A stretch of DNA of 64,000 nucleotides, taken from Oreohelix idahoensis (lineage: Eukaryota; Mollusca; Gastropoda; Stylommatophora; Oreohelicidae). The position numbers were made by a program, and so were the translations under genes. The DNA is taken from the NCBI GenBank assembly GCA_024509875.1, contig JAMPIV010012213.1:124001-188000 (forward strand), in the 5' to 3' direction. A model generated the notes under the pieces. The model had not been told where the DNA came from, ran no database searches, and saw only the letters and a program-made list of their open reading frames with translations. Below are positions 22,170 to 33,679 of the stretch, one piece after another; position 1 is the stretch's first letter; the number at the start of each line of letters is the position of its first letter.

Positions 22170-23345
22170 TACGTCATAGTGGGAGTCTATTGTAAAGTAT
22201 CACCCTAGACCACGTGTAAGAGGCATCTTAATCAAGTTGCCTTAACTATTTTTCTGATCCAGAAGTCAGTTTATATTCGCAAAGAAATTTGGGGTAAGTT
22301 GTACATTTTATAATTATATATTTTGCCTTTATTAACATGTGAAAATTGCTAGTTAATGTCCAAGCCATACGAGGCTGGCTACCTCAGCATATAGAATGAT
22401 GATTTCATGAACTACCACTGCAAGAGCTGGTGACTGCTTTATGCGGGTTTCTCATAGAGAACTAAAAGCAGAGGTAGTCCCAAGTTCCATATGGAGCGGG
22501 GAGTGGATGATGATAGAACAGATATACGTGCTTATTATAGTAACCTTTCCCACCAGTGCAAATTTAAATGTAAATATATTCAATAAATGCAATGGATGTT
22601 TTCCGCTCACTAGGATTAACATTAATGCTCAGAGAGGGTAAAATTCTGAGGCAGATGGGATGGTGGAATGAAAAAAAATGGGGGGGGGGGACAGCTGATT
22701 TTGAGTCAGGAAGCCAAAAACTGAGGCGCGTATTTGTTTCTCTCTTATTTCATGACACTAGTCGGCGGTACCAATTGGTGGTGCTATTTGTGGAACAAGT
22801 GAATAGTATAGGTAGCCTGCAGTCAAAGCTAGACACCTAAAGCAGACGGGTCTTAACAGCCGCTGGACCATCTTTGCAATTACTCCACGATACTACGAGG
22901 AACGTGTTTCGGCCACCAGATTTGACCAGTGACGAGAGTGAACCAGTACAAAGCCTGCAAAGAACAAGCATCGGCTGAAGCAGAAACCAACCGACATTTT
23001 ACTGGCAGCTTAGTACCCATTCAAAGCTGCCAAGTGAACACTATTTTCAAATCAGTAAGACTTTGTCATATCATCACCAATGAGGAAATTTTAGAGACTA
23101 TATCTAAATTCACAGAACCCTTACTTATTTTACAATTCTTAACGATAATTGACTATTAAATTTTGTTATCTGTAAGTTTACAAATGTATAGTTGCATCTT
23201 TTGTCATTTTGAGTGAACTGCACCCGTATGCCCCAGTCTTGTTAAATTCTTTTAACAGAGCTATTTAAGTAATACTTTGCAGAGTTAAATCAGTTGGGTG
23301 CTCAGCAGAACGAGCAAAATCCTAACTCATAGAAGGTCAGGAAAT
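22170..23345 (+). repeat. interspersed repeat family E, copy 1
   Basis: Aligns in blocks with 47045-47990 plus 50634-50990. Shared blocks include the start (AAAGTA, CACCC, AGACCACGTGTAAGA), GTAAGTTGTACATTTT, GAACTACCACTGC, CTAAAAGCAGAGGTAGT, CAAGTTCCATATGGAG, and a distal TGAACTGCACCCGTATG. No reading frame stands out. The length of over 1 kb and the lack of coding suggest an LTR or a non-autonomous DNA element; I could not fix the ends. Confidence 0.65.
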
Positions 23346-23444
23346 ATACAATGTTTAGATGGCCCGTATACTATCAGCAGTAGTTATTGATTTCTTTAAA
23401 TCCAATGAGGCTCCCTAGAATTGATGCACCATTCTCCAGTTCAC

Positions 23445-23562
23445 ATTTATGCCAAGAGTAATCTTGAGCGAAAGGTAGACACCTTTGAAGACCCTCAGTA
23501 GATACCCTGACGCTTGGCCACTGTTGAACCATCACTGCAGAGCAAGGGGAGTAAATCCCATG
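23445..23562 (+). repeat. interspersed repeat family A, split by element 2
   Basis: Carries both family blocks: TGCCAAGAGTAATCTTGAGC ... AAGGTAGACACCTTTGAAGACC and GGCCACTGTTGAACCATCACTGC. Its continuation, ACACGCTGTC, lies beyond 32690 on the other side of element 2, so the LTR element landed inside this copy. Confidence 0.7.
23558..23562. repeat. target-site duplication CCATG (left) of element 2
   Basis: Identical to 32686-32690. With the element removed the family A repeat reads through. Confidence 0.92.
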
Positions 23563-25823
23563 TGTAGTGGGTTTGATGGTATTGTATGGTGGTGATGGTA
23601 CTACGTGTGATGCATGAGGTCAGCTGTGAAGGCTCCTGAGATAAAATGTAACTGAGAGTTGTCAGAATGCCCTTCTCGCTACCACTACGACCTCACACTT
23701 ATCTTTTTTTTTTTTCTAATGAATGTGGCTACGTTAAATGTCTAGGGTAATGATATGTAATGTGGTGTGATAGTTTATAGACACACACACAGATATTTAC
23801 TAAGTCTAATAATATTAACAAATGTTATAATACACTGAACTAACTCAAGTGTGTAAAATTTTTGATAGAAATTTTTTTTACATTTATTTTGTTCTGGATC
23901 AAGTTTTATTTTGACCAGAACTTATAAAAGATTTAGAAATTATGAAAGAAATGCATGGAATATTACATAATAAATGCAAGAGTGTACATATGTAAGTACT
24001 AGACTATTTAGTTTTATTAATGTTTATACTAGTCATCTAATTGGGAGGATAGTTAATGGTTGTGCTGTTGGGGTGGCCTCATCACTCCAGTCTATATTGA
24101 CTACACCTTGTCCAGAAATGGCAGGAATTTTATGGGATTGTTAGTAACTAAATGGAGTTGGTGAATTTCCAGCAGACCAGAGGCTCACTCAACTTTGAAG
24201 ATGTAGCTCTGGTGCTGAGATCTGGTAGCCCCACCTCTCCGTGCTTGGGGGCAATAATAGTCTGCTCTGACACAACGTTACTGCACGGATCCACTCTGGT
24301 AAAATCACCAACTTAGTTTACACCGCCTTGGTGACAACTGAAACTCACAGCTCTGCAATCAAAGTATTGGCTATGTGTCAAAAGTCCATTCTCTAACCAT
24401 GTCTGGACACAACACTACACAACAACAACACCATATAGACAGGTCAGATCTCTCTGACCATACAGCACATTTTACCATGGTGGTTTCACATCAGATAGGT
24501 CCTCCCAGACTACAGATTCTGAAATATGTTTATTAGTTTCCTCCCCTAAAATAGTATAGGTAATATGTTTCATTGATCTCAACACTTGATCTGTCCTTCC
24601 TAATCCTTGCTGGAGTTTATGTATTTTATTTGTCTCTAGACCCTGAACTGGGGCGGGGGGTCCGGAGCAAATCCTTACTTGTTTGTAAGGCTAGATTTCG
24701 ATATGGCAGTATCAAATCACTCGAAACATTAAACAATATTCAAAATATACAAAGAAATAATTTCAATCTTACCAGATTATGAATAAAGAACACAGAAATG
24801 CTAGCAAAACTCAGCTGAGCTGCTGGCTATAGTATGGCGTCCCTGAACTTATTTCAATTTATTTCATTTGGAAATCACCACACTTGAAATTTACTGTGTC
24901 TATCACTGGACAACTATTGAGGAATGGCCCCAAATGCGCGTCTGAGCGCCGATAATATGATTGTCTGTGGCCAATCACTGCCTTGTGTTTTTCAATTCAA
25001 ATTTCCTACACTAAAGTCATTTCAGTCATGCTTCAGTCAAGTATGGATTTTTATCTGTTAGTCTGTCCGTCTCTACTTGCGTTTTCACAAAAACGTACTT
25101 GTTTTTTGAACCAACCTATTCATCCCCTCTACAATTTTGCCTGAAAAGTTATTTTTAGCCACAGCTTCCACCAATTCCCCTTCTCTTTCATTCTAACTAG
25201 ATTTGGACACTTGAGTCTTCAAGGTCGCGATTTTTGTGCAAATAGTGAGATGTTTGATTCAATGCAGTCTTTCGCTGTTGTGAACAACACAGTCTTTTGT
25301 CAATGTCTTCATTATTATCTATCCGTCTGTATAATTAAAAGCATATTATTTCACTGCTCAGAATGGGCCATCCGGCCAGCTAATTTTTATATTCCTAACA
25401 TTAATATTAAGAAAAAGTTACTTTTTGAATTTTGTAATATTTCAAGCATCCGCGTTTAGCCGCTGAATTCAAATAAAAGGCTTGGTATCGCAAAAGCGTC
25501 CAATAAATGACTGTGGCGTATCATATCCAAGGTCCCTTCTGTCGAATTCCTTACTTTATGTCAACTTGGGGGGGGGGGGGGGGAACGTGACTTTTCCTCC
25601 TTGCCCCACCAATTTGCGTCCATTAACCTCGCTAGTTCAAGTACGCGTTCAGTCAGATTTTTGTCTTTTGATCCTCGTTCCGTTTTGCCTTCAAGTCTAA
25701 CACCTGATGACCCGCGGCGCGGGCGATCATGTATTCCAGCAGCTTACGCATTGGTTTTTTTTTATCCCTACGTTGTATCATTGGAGATATTTTGACGTTG
25801 TATCACTGTTAATTTTTACGACA
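23563..25823 (-). repeat. 3' LTR of element 2
   Basis: 2261 bp, TG...CA ends. In transcription sense it starts TGTCGTAAAAATTAACAG. It contains a run of 16 G at 25567-25582, a possible TATA-like ATATAAAAAT on the coding strand near 25385-25394, and inverted CCAAT near 25498. The last two are tentative promoter parts. The small frames inside it recur in the other LTR and are not genes. Confidence 0.92.
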
Positions 25824-25838
25824 CATCTCCCCACCTGA
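25824..25838 (-). promoter_or_regulatory. polypurine tract of element 2
   Basis: The coding strand reads AGGTGGGGAGATG against the 3' LTR, closely matching element 1's tract. Confidence 0.8.
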
Positions 25839-25910
25839 AAACATGCCTACGGCAAGTTCTAAAACCAGTGATACACATAGACAAAATCTCTCCTTACGCC
25901 TGCCATTACT

Positions 25911-27731
25911 CTAATTTTGATCACAGGGGTGCCGACTGAGGAAATCTGCACCGACATTCAATTTACCTGGGATATATTGGATACTAAACTGATAAGGTTG
26001 AAGCAATAAAGACCACCTCAGCAATCTTGCGTTTTCATGCTTAGCCTGAGATAAGAATACGAGAGGCTGATGATCCGTCTCGACCACAAAAGTCCTACCA
26101 TACAGATAGATTTGAAACTTCTTTATTGCCCAGACCAACGCTAAACATTCTTTTTCGCTTGTGGAGTATCCTTGTTCCGCCTTATTCAATTTGCGGCTTG
26201 CATAAGCGACTGGTTTCAGTTCCCCATCAGGTGAAGATGATCTTTGCAACAACGCCGCCCCGAGTCCTACATTACTGGCATCGGTTCTCAAGACAAAGTC
26301 CTGTGTCAAATCAGGTAGTTTGAGAATGGGCTTGGTAGTGAGTTTTTCCTTTAAATCCTGGAACGCTAATTCACTTTGCGCAGTCCAATTAATTTTATCT
26401 GGAAGTCCCTTGCGAGTCAGATCAGTCAGAGGCGCACAAATAGAGTTAAAATCTTTGATATATTTTTGATAAAATTCGCATAACGACACAAATGATCGCA
26501 CGTCTTTTTTTGTTTGTGGTCTAGGTGCTCTCTGCAGTTTTTCCAAGTTCTTAGGATCAGGGGTCATATTACCCTGATATACAGTGTGCCCCAAGAATTC
26601 CAACTCTTTGCATCCAATACAACATTTTGTTGGCCTAGCAGTTAAGTTCGCCTCCCGAAGCCTATTAAATAACATTTCTAGAGCTTCAATGTGTTCTTCA
26701 AATGTCTCTGTGGCGACGAGAATATCATCCATGAAATTCGTGATACATGGGTTATTCAGGGGATCCAACAATTTGCGCATCATCCTTGAAAACACACTCG
26801 GAGCATTTTTCAGTCCGAATGGTAGCATATTGAATTCATAATGTCCATCCGAAGTGCTAAAAGCCAAATAAGGTCTCACTTCAGGCTTCACTGGGATCTG
26901 GTAATAGCCTTTACTAAGATCCACCTTTGAAAAGTATTTTGCCTTGTTCAGTCTGGCAAATAACTGTTTTGTGTCTGGTAATGGATCCACTTGTCCTTCT
27001 GTGACAGCATTCAGTTTCCTGTAATCTATGCACAGTCTGTGTTCCCCAGACGGTTTTCTCAGCAATACGACACTAGAACTAAAAGATGATTCACTGTGCG
27101 AAATAATCCCCTCCTTCAACAAATAATCTATTTCTTCCTTCAATGCCTTCTCCTTCGCGAACGGAATAGAATAGGCTCTCATACAGATTGGGTTTGAGTC
27201 TACCAGTTTCATGTCATACTGTAGCAAATTTGTATGTCCTGGTTTATCTGTTAATACATCTGTATGTTCCTCCAGAACCTGTTGAACTCTCTCCCTCTGA
27301 TTTTTAGTCAGGTGCTTACTGACTTTTACCTGTGCTGCTGTTTCACAAGGATGTAATGGGTATTCATGTGAGGTGAGTGGTTCCCTTTGCATCTGAGTTG
27401 CAATAGCCAAGGTCAATAAGGGGGTGCTTTCCTGGAGTGGTCTGTCCAGATACTTCTTTAACAAGTTTACATGATAAACTTTCTCCTTCCCCTTTTTGTC
27501 AATTTTATAGTTTGTTCTAGACACCTTCTCTAGAACCATATATGGACCTTGCCAACCAATTTGTAATTTATTCTGGCTACCGGGTAGTAGAAGAAGCACC
27601 TTCTCTCCCACAGCTAGTTCTCGGTCCTTTGCCTTCCTATTAAAATATGCTGCATGTTTCTTCCTGGCTTGTTTCAAATTATCATTTGCCAGTTTCCATC
27701 CAGCTTTCAAACGAGTGGTCAGTTCGTTCAC
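25911..27731 (-). CDS. pol: pol of element 2: integrase GPY module, reverse transcriptase, RNase H
   Basis: An open frame of 606 codons from the window-internal GTG at 27731. It is open further upstream to about 27812 and includes TLLRTWTDEKAEE, typical of the end of an integrase. Residues 1-95 hold the integrase C-terminal region with LQIGWQGPYMVLEK (the GPY motif) and HVNLLKKYL. RT spans about 175-360: CIDYRKLNAVT, KVDLSKGYYQIP (Asp at 271), LPFGLKNAPSVFSRMM, and FMDD at 333-336 instead of the common YxDD. RNase H spans about 455-600 with RTDASNVGLGAAL, EKECLALVWA, ETDHQPL and NVGADFLSR, so its four acidic positions are kept. The frame stops after RNase H, with no integrase behind it. The RT-RNase H unit looks intact and could be active. 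No natural start codon is apparent; expression would be as part of a polyprotein. Confidence 0.9.
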   Translation of the reverse strand: MNELTTRLKAGWKLANDNLKQARKKHAAYFNRKAKDRELAVGEKVLLLLPGSQNKLQIGWQGPYMVLEKVSRTNYKIDKKGKEKVYHVNLLKKYLDRPLQESTPLLTLAIATQMQREPLTSHEYPLHPCETAAQVKVSKHLTKNQRERVQQVLEEHTDVLTDKPGHTNLLQYDMKLVDSNPICMRAYSIPFAKEKALKEEIDYLLKEGIISHSESSFSSSVVLLRKPSGEHRLCIDYRKLNAVTEGQVDPLPDTKQLFARLNKAKYFSKVDLSKGYYQIPVKPEVRPYLAFSTSDGHYEFNMLPFGLKNAPSVFSRMMRKLLDPLNNPCITNFMDDILVATETFEEHIEALEMLFNRLREANLTARPTKCCIGCKELEFLGHTVYQGNMTPDPKNLEKLQRAPRPQTKKDVRSFVSLCEFYQKYIKDFNSICAPLTDLTRKGLPDKINWTAQSELAFQDLKEKLTTKPILKLPDLTQDFVLRTDASNVGLGAALLQRSSSPDGELKPVAYASRKLNKAEQGYSTSEKECLALVWAIKKFQIYLYGRTFVVETDHQPLVFLSQAKHENARLLRWSLLLQPYQFSIQYIPGKLNVGADFLSRHPCDQN

Positions 27732-27793
27732 GTATTGATAAGATGAGGTAACAGTCTCTTCCGCCTTCTCATCTGTCCAGGTCCTTAATAGAG

Positions 27794-29305
27794 TTACATC
27801 TGGATCTTTAATTTATCATACTTATTTTTCATGGAACCCATCGGGTCCCGTCCATTAGAAGCTTTATAATGAGGACTTTTCTTCCTAGAATCATCACTCA
27901 CAAATCGACCACTACCAATTTTTTTCTGGGGTTTGTCTCCCCACTTTAGATTGCTTATGAGAGATCTTCGCTCTCTTGTCTGTTCTTCCAGTTTATATAA
28001 GTCTGACCGAGGGATTGTCATCTTATCCTGGGTAAAATTTCTTCTTTGTACTCTTCGCATAGTGGCCATGTTAATCCATTCAAGTGAAGACTGGGTGTGA
28101 AAAGGGGGCTCCCATTCCACTTTGTCTACCCGAGTATAATTAGTTTTCCTTTCAGGCCTAAAGTTGCCCCGTGGCGTTTCTAGGTCCTGCACATATTTTC
28201 TCTTTGTGGGTGTTCCCTCATGAAATACGCCACATGCTTCTACAAAGTTTTCAACATCGACATTTACGTCGGGCCAATAGTATTTTCGAGCAATCTTTTG
28301 GCAGATGGTACCGACTTTCTCATGGTCACCATCTTTTCCAACATGTAAGCTCCTTATTAAGTTTGCCCTATATATCTTGGGAAGAACTAACTGTCCGTGA
28401 CCAGTGGATCTAGTTCCTGTCTTCCTGTATAATAGTCTGTTCTTCACAAAGTACTCTCCCTTGCTTGGAGGTGTGTGGCATTTGGGCAATTTTTTAAAAC
28501 ATGGCTTGAGTGTCCTATCCTCAGCCTGCGCCTTCCTCATCTCCTCTGGATGAGCATTTATAGGTTCACCTTCTTCCTCCTTCTTCTGTGACCTGGTCTG
28601 CACTGTCGCCATGATCACAGGTCTCTCGGGATTCCCCAAGAAGACGTATCTACACCCCAATATCAGAGGGTAGATTGGTTCATCTATCACTGCTGCTCTG
28701 ATTTCTCCTTCCACATAGCGAGTTTTCACCGTTATCCTTGCGATGGGAAGTGTCATGAGTGGTATGTCCTTAGTTGCCCCTTGTATTTCCACTGTTTCTG
28801 TGGTATACTGACTTGGGTCCACTAGGCTAGACTTCACAACTGAATCATAATCCAAACCTGTATCATAAAGGCACCTTATGGTGACCCCATTACAAATAAC
28901 ATCCTCACAAACTGGGGGGTGATAAGGTTCCTGTTGTCCATTAGGATTAACCTTTAATCTTTGCGTCCCCGACTTCATTGCAGCAATGTTTGAAGGTTTC
29001 CTTCTACAAAATTCGGTGTTATGGTTATCCTTCTTGCACCATTTACACCATCTTTTTCCTTGGTTCAACGGTTTTCTTTCATTGAATTTTTGGTCATTGA
29101 ACTGTGAGTTTCTGTCTCTGTAGTCATTTCTTGGCCGTTCAAAGTTTGTCCTACCTTTATTTCCCTGCTCCCTATTATCAAATTTATTAAATTGCTGTGG
29201 AGCTTTAAAATTATCTATGTGCTTCTTTTTAGCACCACTTACCTCTGCCTGGGCTGCCTGATACCTCTCAGCAACATTTAAAACCTCCCCCCAACTTCTC
29301 TGCAC
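27794..29305 (-). pseudogene. gag-pro-int: gag C-terminus, protease and integrase N-terminal region of element 2
   Basis: Continues gag after the frame break near 29290. The knuckle WCKWCKKDNHNTEFC has C-x2-C-x4-H-x4-C spacing. Next come VTIRCLYDTGLDYDSVV (protease DTG), IYPLILGCRYVFLGNP, and directly the integrase N-terminal region: EEMRKAQAEDRTLKPCF, NRLLYRK, ANLIRSLHVGKDGDHEKVG and ARKYYWPDV. The zinc ligand pair that should read CxxC reads CGVF, so one Cys is lost. The next 130 residues show no DDE catalytic motif. The frame ends at 27794, while the GPY module resumes in another frame. The likely cause is a deletion of the integrase core with unrelated filler. The gag-protease part of this stretch is undamaged. 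Confidence 0.85.
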
Positions 29306-29888
29306 CTTGTTCCATGAGAAATTTTCTCATGTCTGGAGCCATGGACTCTCTCAATTGCTCAATCATGATCATTTCTTTAAGATCTTGGGTCTTCCCCAGA
29401 GCAGTCCATTTCTCCAAATAGGTTTCTAGTCTGGCAGAGAATTGGTGGTATGTCTCCCCAGACAACAGTTTGGCATTTCTAAATTTCTTACGGTAAAATT
29501 CCCCATTTTTTTCGTACCTCAATAACAAAGCCTGCTTTAACATGTCATAATTGTCTTGGTCTTCCCTGTTCATTTTAGCAAATACTTCATAAGAAGTACC
29601 TCTCAGTCCCTGTGATAGCTTTAAACTCCACCTCTCTCTCTCTAACCCATAGGTAGTAGCTAATAACTCAAAACGTCCTAGGTACCCCTCTATGTCATCG
29701 TCTTTTTCAACAAAATGGTCTAAATGAAATCCCATAGCTGAGTTTGAGGCGCCCAGACTAGGCGCAGCATCTGAGGCAAAAGGGCTGGCACCATTTTCAG
29801 GAGCCTGGCCTTGTAATTCCAGCTCCCTTAGTCGTAATTCGTGCTCCCTTTGCAACCTTCTATCTTCTGCCTCCCTTTCGGCAGTCAA
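29268..29888 (-). pseudogene. gag: gag capsid region of element 2
   Basis: Encodes the capsid-like helical region: AMGFHLDHFVEKDDDIEGYLGRFE, RWSLKLSQGLRGTSYEVFAKM, SGETYHQFSARLETYLEKW and MAPDMRKFLMEQGAEKLG. It aligns with element 1 over its whole length, and its second half resembles the SCAN fold. Its frame ends in GGGFKCC because a G run near 29290 is one base too long; the adjoining frame resumes as LGEVLNVAERYQAAQAEV. The break looks like a homopolymer change and may be an assembly error. Confidence 0.85.
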
Positions 29889-30156
29889 TCTTTTTTTCTG
29901 CTGCCTCTAATGCCTTTGCCTCTTTGTCAGCCTCAATCTGCAACCTCTTAGTCTCAGCCTCAATCTGTAACCTCTTCTCTTCAGCCAACCTTTCAGACTC
30001 TAATTTTCTTTCAGCCTCTTTTTCTAATCTCCTTTCTTCCCGTTCAATATATTTATCACATTCAGCCGTTACGTATTGAATTAAAATCTGACCATCCATT
30101 CCCATCTCCTTTGCGGTCAGCACAGCAGCTGATCGGAATTTTGCTAGCTCCGCCAT
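29860..30156 (-). pseudogene. gag: gag N-terminus of element 2
   Basis: Starts MAELAKFRSAAVLTAKEMG at 30156, matching the start MAELVKLLTAWKDAAKSMG of element 1. A highly charged helix follows. The frame is broken at an A7 run near 29893: the zero frame ends in DCRKGGRR, while the next frame continues RLTAEREAEDRR into the capsid. A single-base length change in the run restores continuity, so this may be an assembly artefact. Confidence 0.85.
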
Positions 30157-30397
30157 ACTTTTTAGACAATATAATAATATACAAGATAAATCTCTAACCA
30201 CTAACTTACTTCTAATTACTATAGTCTAAATACTTCTAATTAATTAATTAACTAATTACTTATTACTGGCTGTGAAGATTCACCAACTTTTATATGCAGG
30301 GACACTTTTAATTTTAAAGGGAATTTTACAATTTTGTTTCCCTAATTTTATTTCTCCCACCAGGAGATCCTAATATTACTGTTGGGCTAATGATCCC

Positions 30398-30415
30398 GGG
30401 ACAAAGAGACCCCAA
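30398..30415 (-). promoter_or_regulatory. putative primer binding site of element 2
   Basis: A few bases inside the 5' LTR the coding strand reads TGGGGTCTCTTTGTCCCGGG followed by AT. It begins TGG as primer sites do, but I cannot match it to a specific tRNA. It looks like a proline-type site (CCGGGAT end) with altered and extra middle bases. Confidence 0.5.
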
Positions 30416-30419
30416 TATA

Positions 30420-32685
30420 TGTAGTGGGTTTGATGGTATTGTATGGTGGTGATGGTACTACGTGTGATGCATGAGGTCAGCTGTGAAGGCTCCTGAGATA
30501 AAATGTAACTGAGAGTTGTCAGAAGGCCCTTCTCGCTACCACTACGACCTCACACTTATCTTTTTTTTTTTTTTTTCTAATGAATGTGGCTACGTTAAAT
30601 GTCTAGGGTAATGATATGTAATGTGGTGTGATAGTTTATAGACACACACACACAGATATTTACTAAGTCTAATAATATTAACAAATGTTATAATACACTG
30701 AACTAACTCAAGTGTGTAAAATTTTTGATAGAAATTTTTTTTTACATTTATTTTGTTCTGGATCAAGTTTTATTTTGACCAGAACTTATAAAAGATTTAG
30801 AAATTATGAAAGAAATGCATGGAATATTACATAATAAATGCAAGAGTGTACATATGTAAGTACTAGACTATTTAGTTTTATTAATGTTTATACTAGTCAT
30901 CTAATTGGGAGGATAGTTAATGGTTGTGCTGTTGGGGTGGCCTCATCACTCCAGTCTATATTGACTACACCTTGTCCAGAAATGGCAGGAATTTTATGGG
31001 ATTGTTAGTAACTAAATGGAGTTGGTGAATTTCCAGCAGACCAGAGGCTCACTCAACTTTGAAGATGTAGCTCTGGTGCTGAGATCTGGTGGCCCCACCT
31101 CTCCGTGCTTGGGGGCAATAATAGTCTGCTCTGACACAACGTTACTGCACGGATCCACTCTGGTAAAATCACCAACTTAGTTTACACCGCCTTGGTGACA
31201 ACTGAAACTCACAGCTCTGCAATCAAAGTATTGGCTATGTGTCAAAAGTCCATTCTCTAACCATGTCTGGACACAACACTACACAACAACAACACCATAT
31301 AGACAGGTCAGATCTCTCTGACCATACAGCACATTTTACCATGGTGGTTTCACATCAGATAGGTCCTCCCAGACTACAGATTCTGAAATATGTTTATTAG
31401 TTTCCTCCCCTAAAATAGTATAGGTAATATGTTTCATTGATCTCAACACTTGATCTGTCCTTCCTAATCCTTGCTGGAGTTTATGTATTTTATTTGTCTC
31501 TAGACCCTGAACTGGGGCGGGGGGTCCAGAGCAAATCCTTACTTGTTTGTAAGGCTAGATTTCGATATGGCAGTATCAAATCACTCGAAACATTAAACAA
31601 TATTCAAAATATACAAAGAAATAATTTCAATCTTACCAGATTATGAATAAAGAACACAGAAATGCTAGCAAAACTCAGCTGAGCTGCTGGCTATAGTATG
31701 GCGTCCCTGAACTTATTTCAATTTATTTCATTTGGAAATCACCACACTTGAAATTTACTGTGTCTATCACTGGACAACTATTGAGGAATGGCCCCAAATG
31801 CGCGTCTGAGCGCCGATAATATGATTGTCTGTGGCCAATCACTGCCTTGTGTTTTTCAATTCAAATTTCCTACACTAAAGTCATTTCAGTCATGCTTCAG
31901 TCAAGTATGGATTTTTATCTGTTAGTCTGTCCGTCTCTACTTGCGTTTTCACAAAAACGTACTTGTTTTTTTGAACCAACCTATTCATCCCCTCTACAAT
32001 TTTGCCTGAAAAGTTATTTTTAGCCACAGCTTCCACCAATTCCCCTTCTCTTTCATTCTAACTAGATTTGGACACTTGAGTCTTCAAGGTCGCGATTTTT
32101 GTGCAAATAGTGAGATGTTTGATTCAATGCAGTCTTTCGCTGTTGTGAACAACACAGTCTTTTGTCAATGTCTTCATTATTATCTATCCGTCTGTATAAT
32201 TAAAAGCATATTATTTCACTGCTCAGAATGGGCCATCCGGCCAGCTAATTTTTATATTCCTAACATTAATATTAAGAAAAAGTTACTTTTTGAATTTTGT
32301 AATATTTCAAGCATCTGCGTTTAGCCGCTGAATTCAAATAAAAGGCTTGGTATCGCAAAAGCGTCCAATAAATGACTGTGGCGTATCATATCCAAGGTCC
32401 CTTCTGTCGAATTCCTTACTTTATGTCAACTTGGGGGGGGGGGGGGGAACGTGACTTTTCCTCCTTGCCCCACCAATTTGCGTCCATTAACCTCGCTAGT
32501 TCAAGTACGCGTTCAGTCAGATTTTTGTCTTTTGATCCTCGTTCCGTTTTGCCTTCAAGTCTAACACCTGATGACCCGCGGCGCGGGCGATCATGTATTC
32601 CAGCAGCTTACGCATTGGTTTTTTTATCCCTACGTTGTATCATTGGAGATATTTTGACGTTGTATCACTGTTAATTTTTACGACA
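30420..32685 (-). repeat. 5' LTR of element 2
   Basis: 2266 bp, near-identical to 23563-25823. Length differences lie in T, G and CA runs. Confidence 0.92.
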
Positions 32686-32690
32686 CCATG
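32686..32690. repeat. target-site duplication CCATG (right) of element 2
   Basis: Matches 23558-23562. Confidence 0.92.
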
Positions 32691-33268
32691 ACACGCTGTC
32701 CTGACACACTTCCACTCGAGGGTCTAAAATGTTATGCTAAAGCTCATCGGTTAAAATTCACAAGAAGGTAAAATGGAGGAGGAATGCTCAGGTTGCCTGA
32801 TTCTTACTTCGGGAGATATAAAATGTATGGAGATTCGATTTTATATTTCTTTCAGTTCCTGGCACTACTTACTAGTACTAAGCTCTGGACACCACCTATA
32901 ACAGAGGGACCTAGATGACACTGGAAGCGGCGACATTTGTGGAAGTTACTCTTTCAAAGAAAAGAACATGCTCCTAAAAACCATTGGATTCATGAAGAGA
33001 GAAGGAACTATCCAGACGTCACTGTGAACCAGAGTCAGCTACCCCAGGTTACAATAACATTTCTTTGCTGCTAATGGACACTTAAGTTGACCTAATCCAC
33101 ACAGATACTGAACTCTCAACCCCTATTCCACTAAATTTGAAAATTTTCCTTTGAAGAAAAATAACCAGTTTTCTAAAAGATCACACATCCATTATTTAAC
33201 TGATTTCTAAAACATTAACCATTTTCACTCTTTACCTTTATTTCAACAATGTCATAAATAAATAGACG
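32691..33268. other. tail of family A copy, then no recognised feature
   Basis: The first bases continue the family A repeat interrupted by element 2. The remainder is AT-rich with no recognised motif. Confidence 0.45.
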
Positions 33269-33269
33269 T

Positions 33270-33402
<133 letters not shown>

Positions 33403-33679
33403 TAAAAAACTTAGTTGAGTTTAGTAAAATTGATGTCTGCACCCGTCTGACACATACATACAGAGCTGTTAATACAATTTATAATTTGCTGAATTACTCT
33501 CATGCTGAGGGCTAATTAAATATGAATCAAGTGTTACAACGTGACACATACTTTTATCTCACAGAAGTGGGCGGGTGATACAAAATTTACAACAAACTCA
33601 GTAAAGACAGTTGTTGTACTTGTCGCCCTAAAATTCCTATTAGACTCCCTGAAATAGGAGCATCACCCTCCTTTTTACA

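Larger units (their letters stand above)
23563..32685 (-). mobile_element. Element 2: Gmr1-like Ty3/gypsy LTR retrotransposon
   Basis: A 9.1 kb minus-strand element with LTRs of 2261 and 2266 bp (TGTAGTGG...TACGACA on the plus strand) and a 5-bp duplication CCATG. I counted about four substitutions between the LTRs (for example at 23677 and 25452 against their partners), so roughly 0.2 percent, plus run-length changes. The coding order is gag, protease, integrase zinc-binding region, integrase GPY module, reverse transcriptase, RNase H, with nothing after RNase H. That order separates Gmr1-like elements from ordinary gypsy elements. Gag is split by two homopolymer frameshifts and the integrase catalytic core is absent, so this copy is defective. 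Confidence 0.92.

Noticed and set aside
24573..25795. Open frames repeated at 31437-32674
   Set aside because: LTR pair of element 2, non-coding.
29885..29900. A AAA AAG slippery site as a programmed -1 frameshift in gag of element 2
   Set aside because: A -1 shift leads at once to GAT TGA (stop). The continuing frame needs a +1 change, so a run-length mutation or assembly error fits better.
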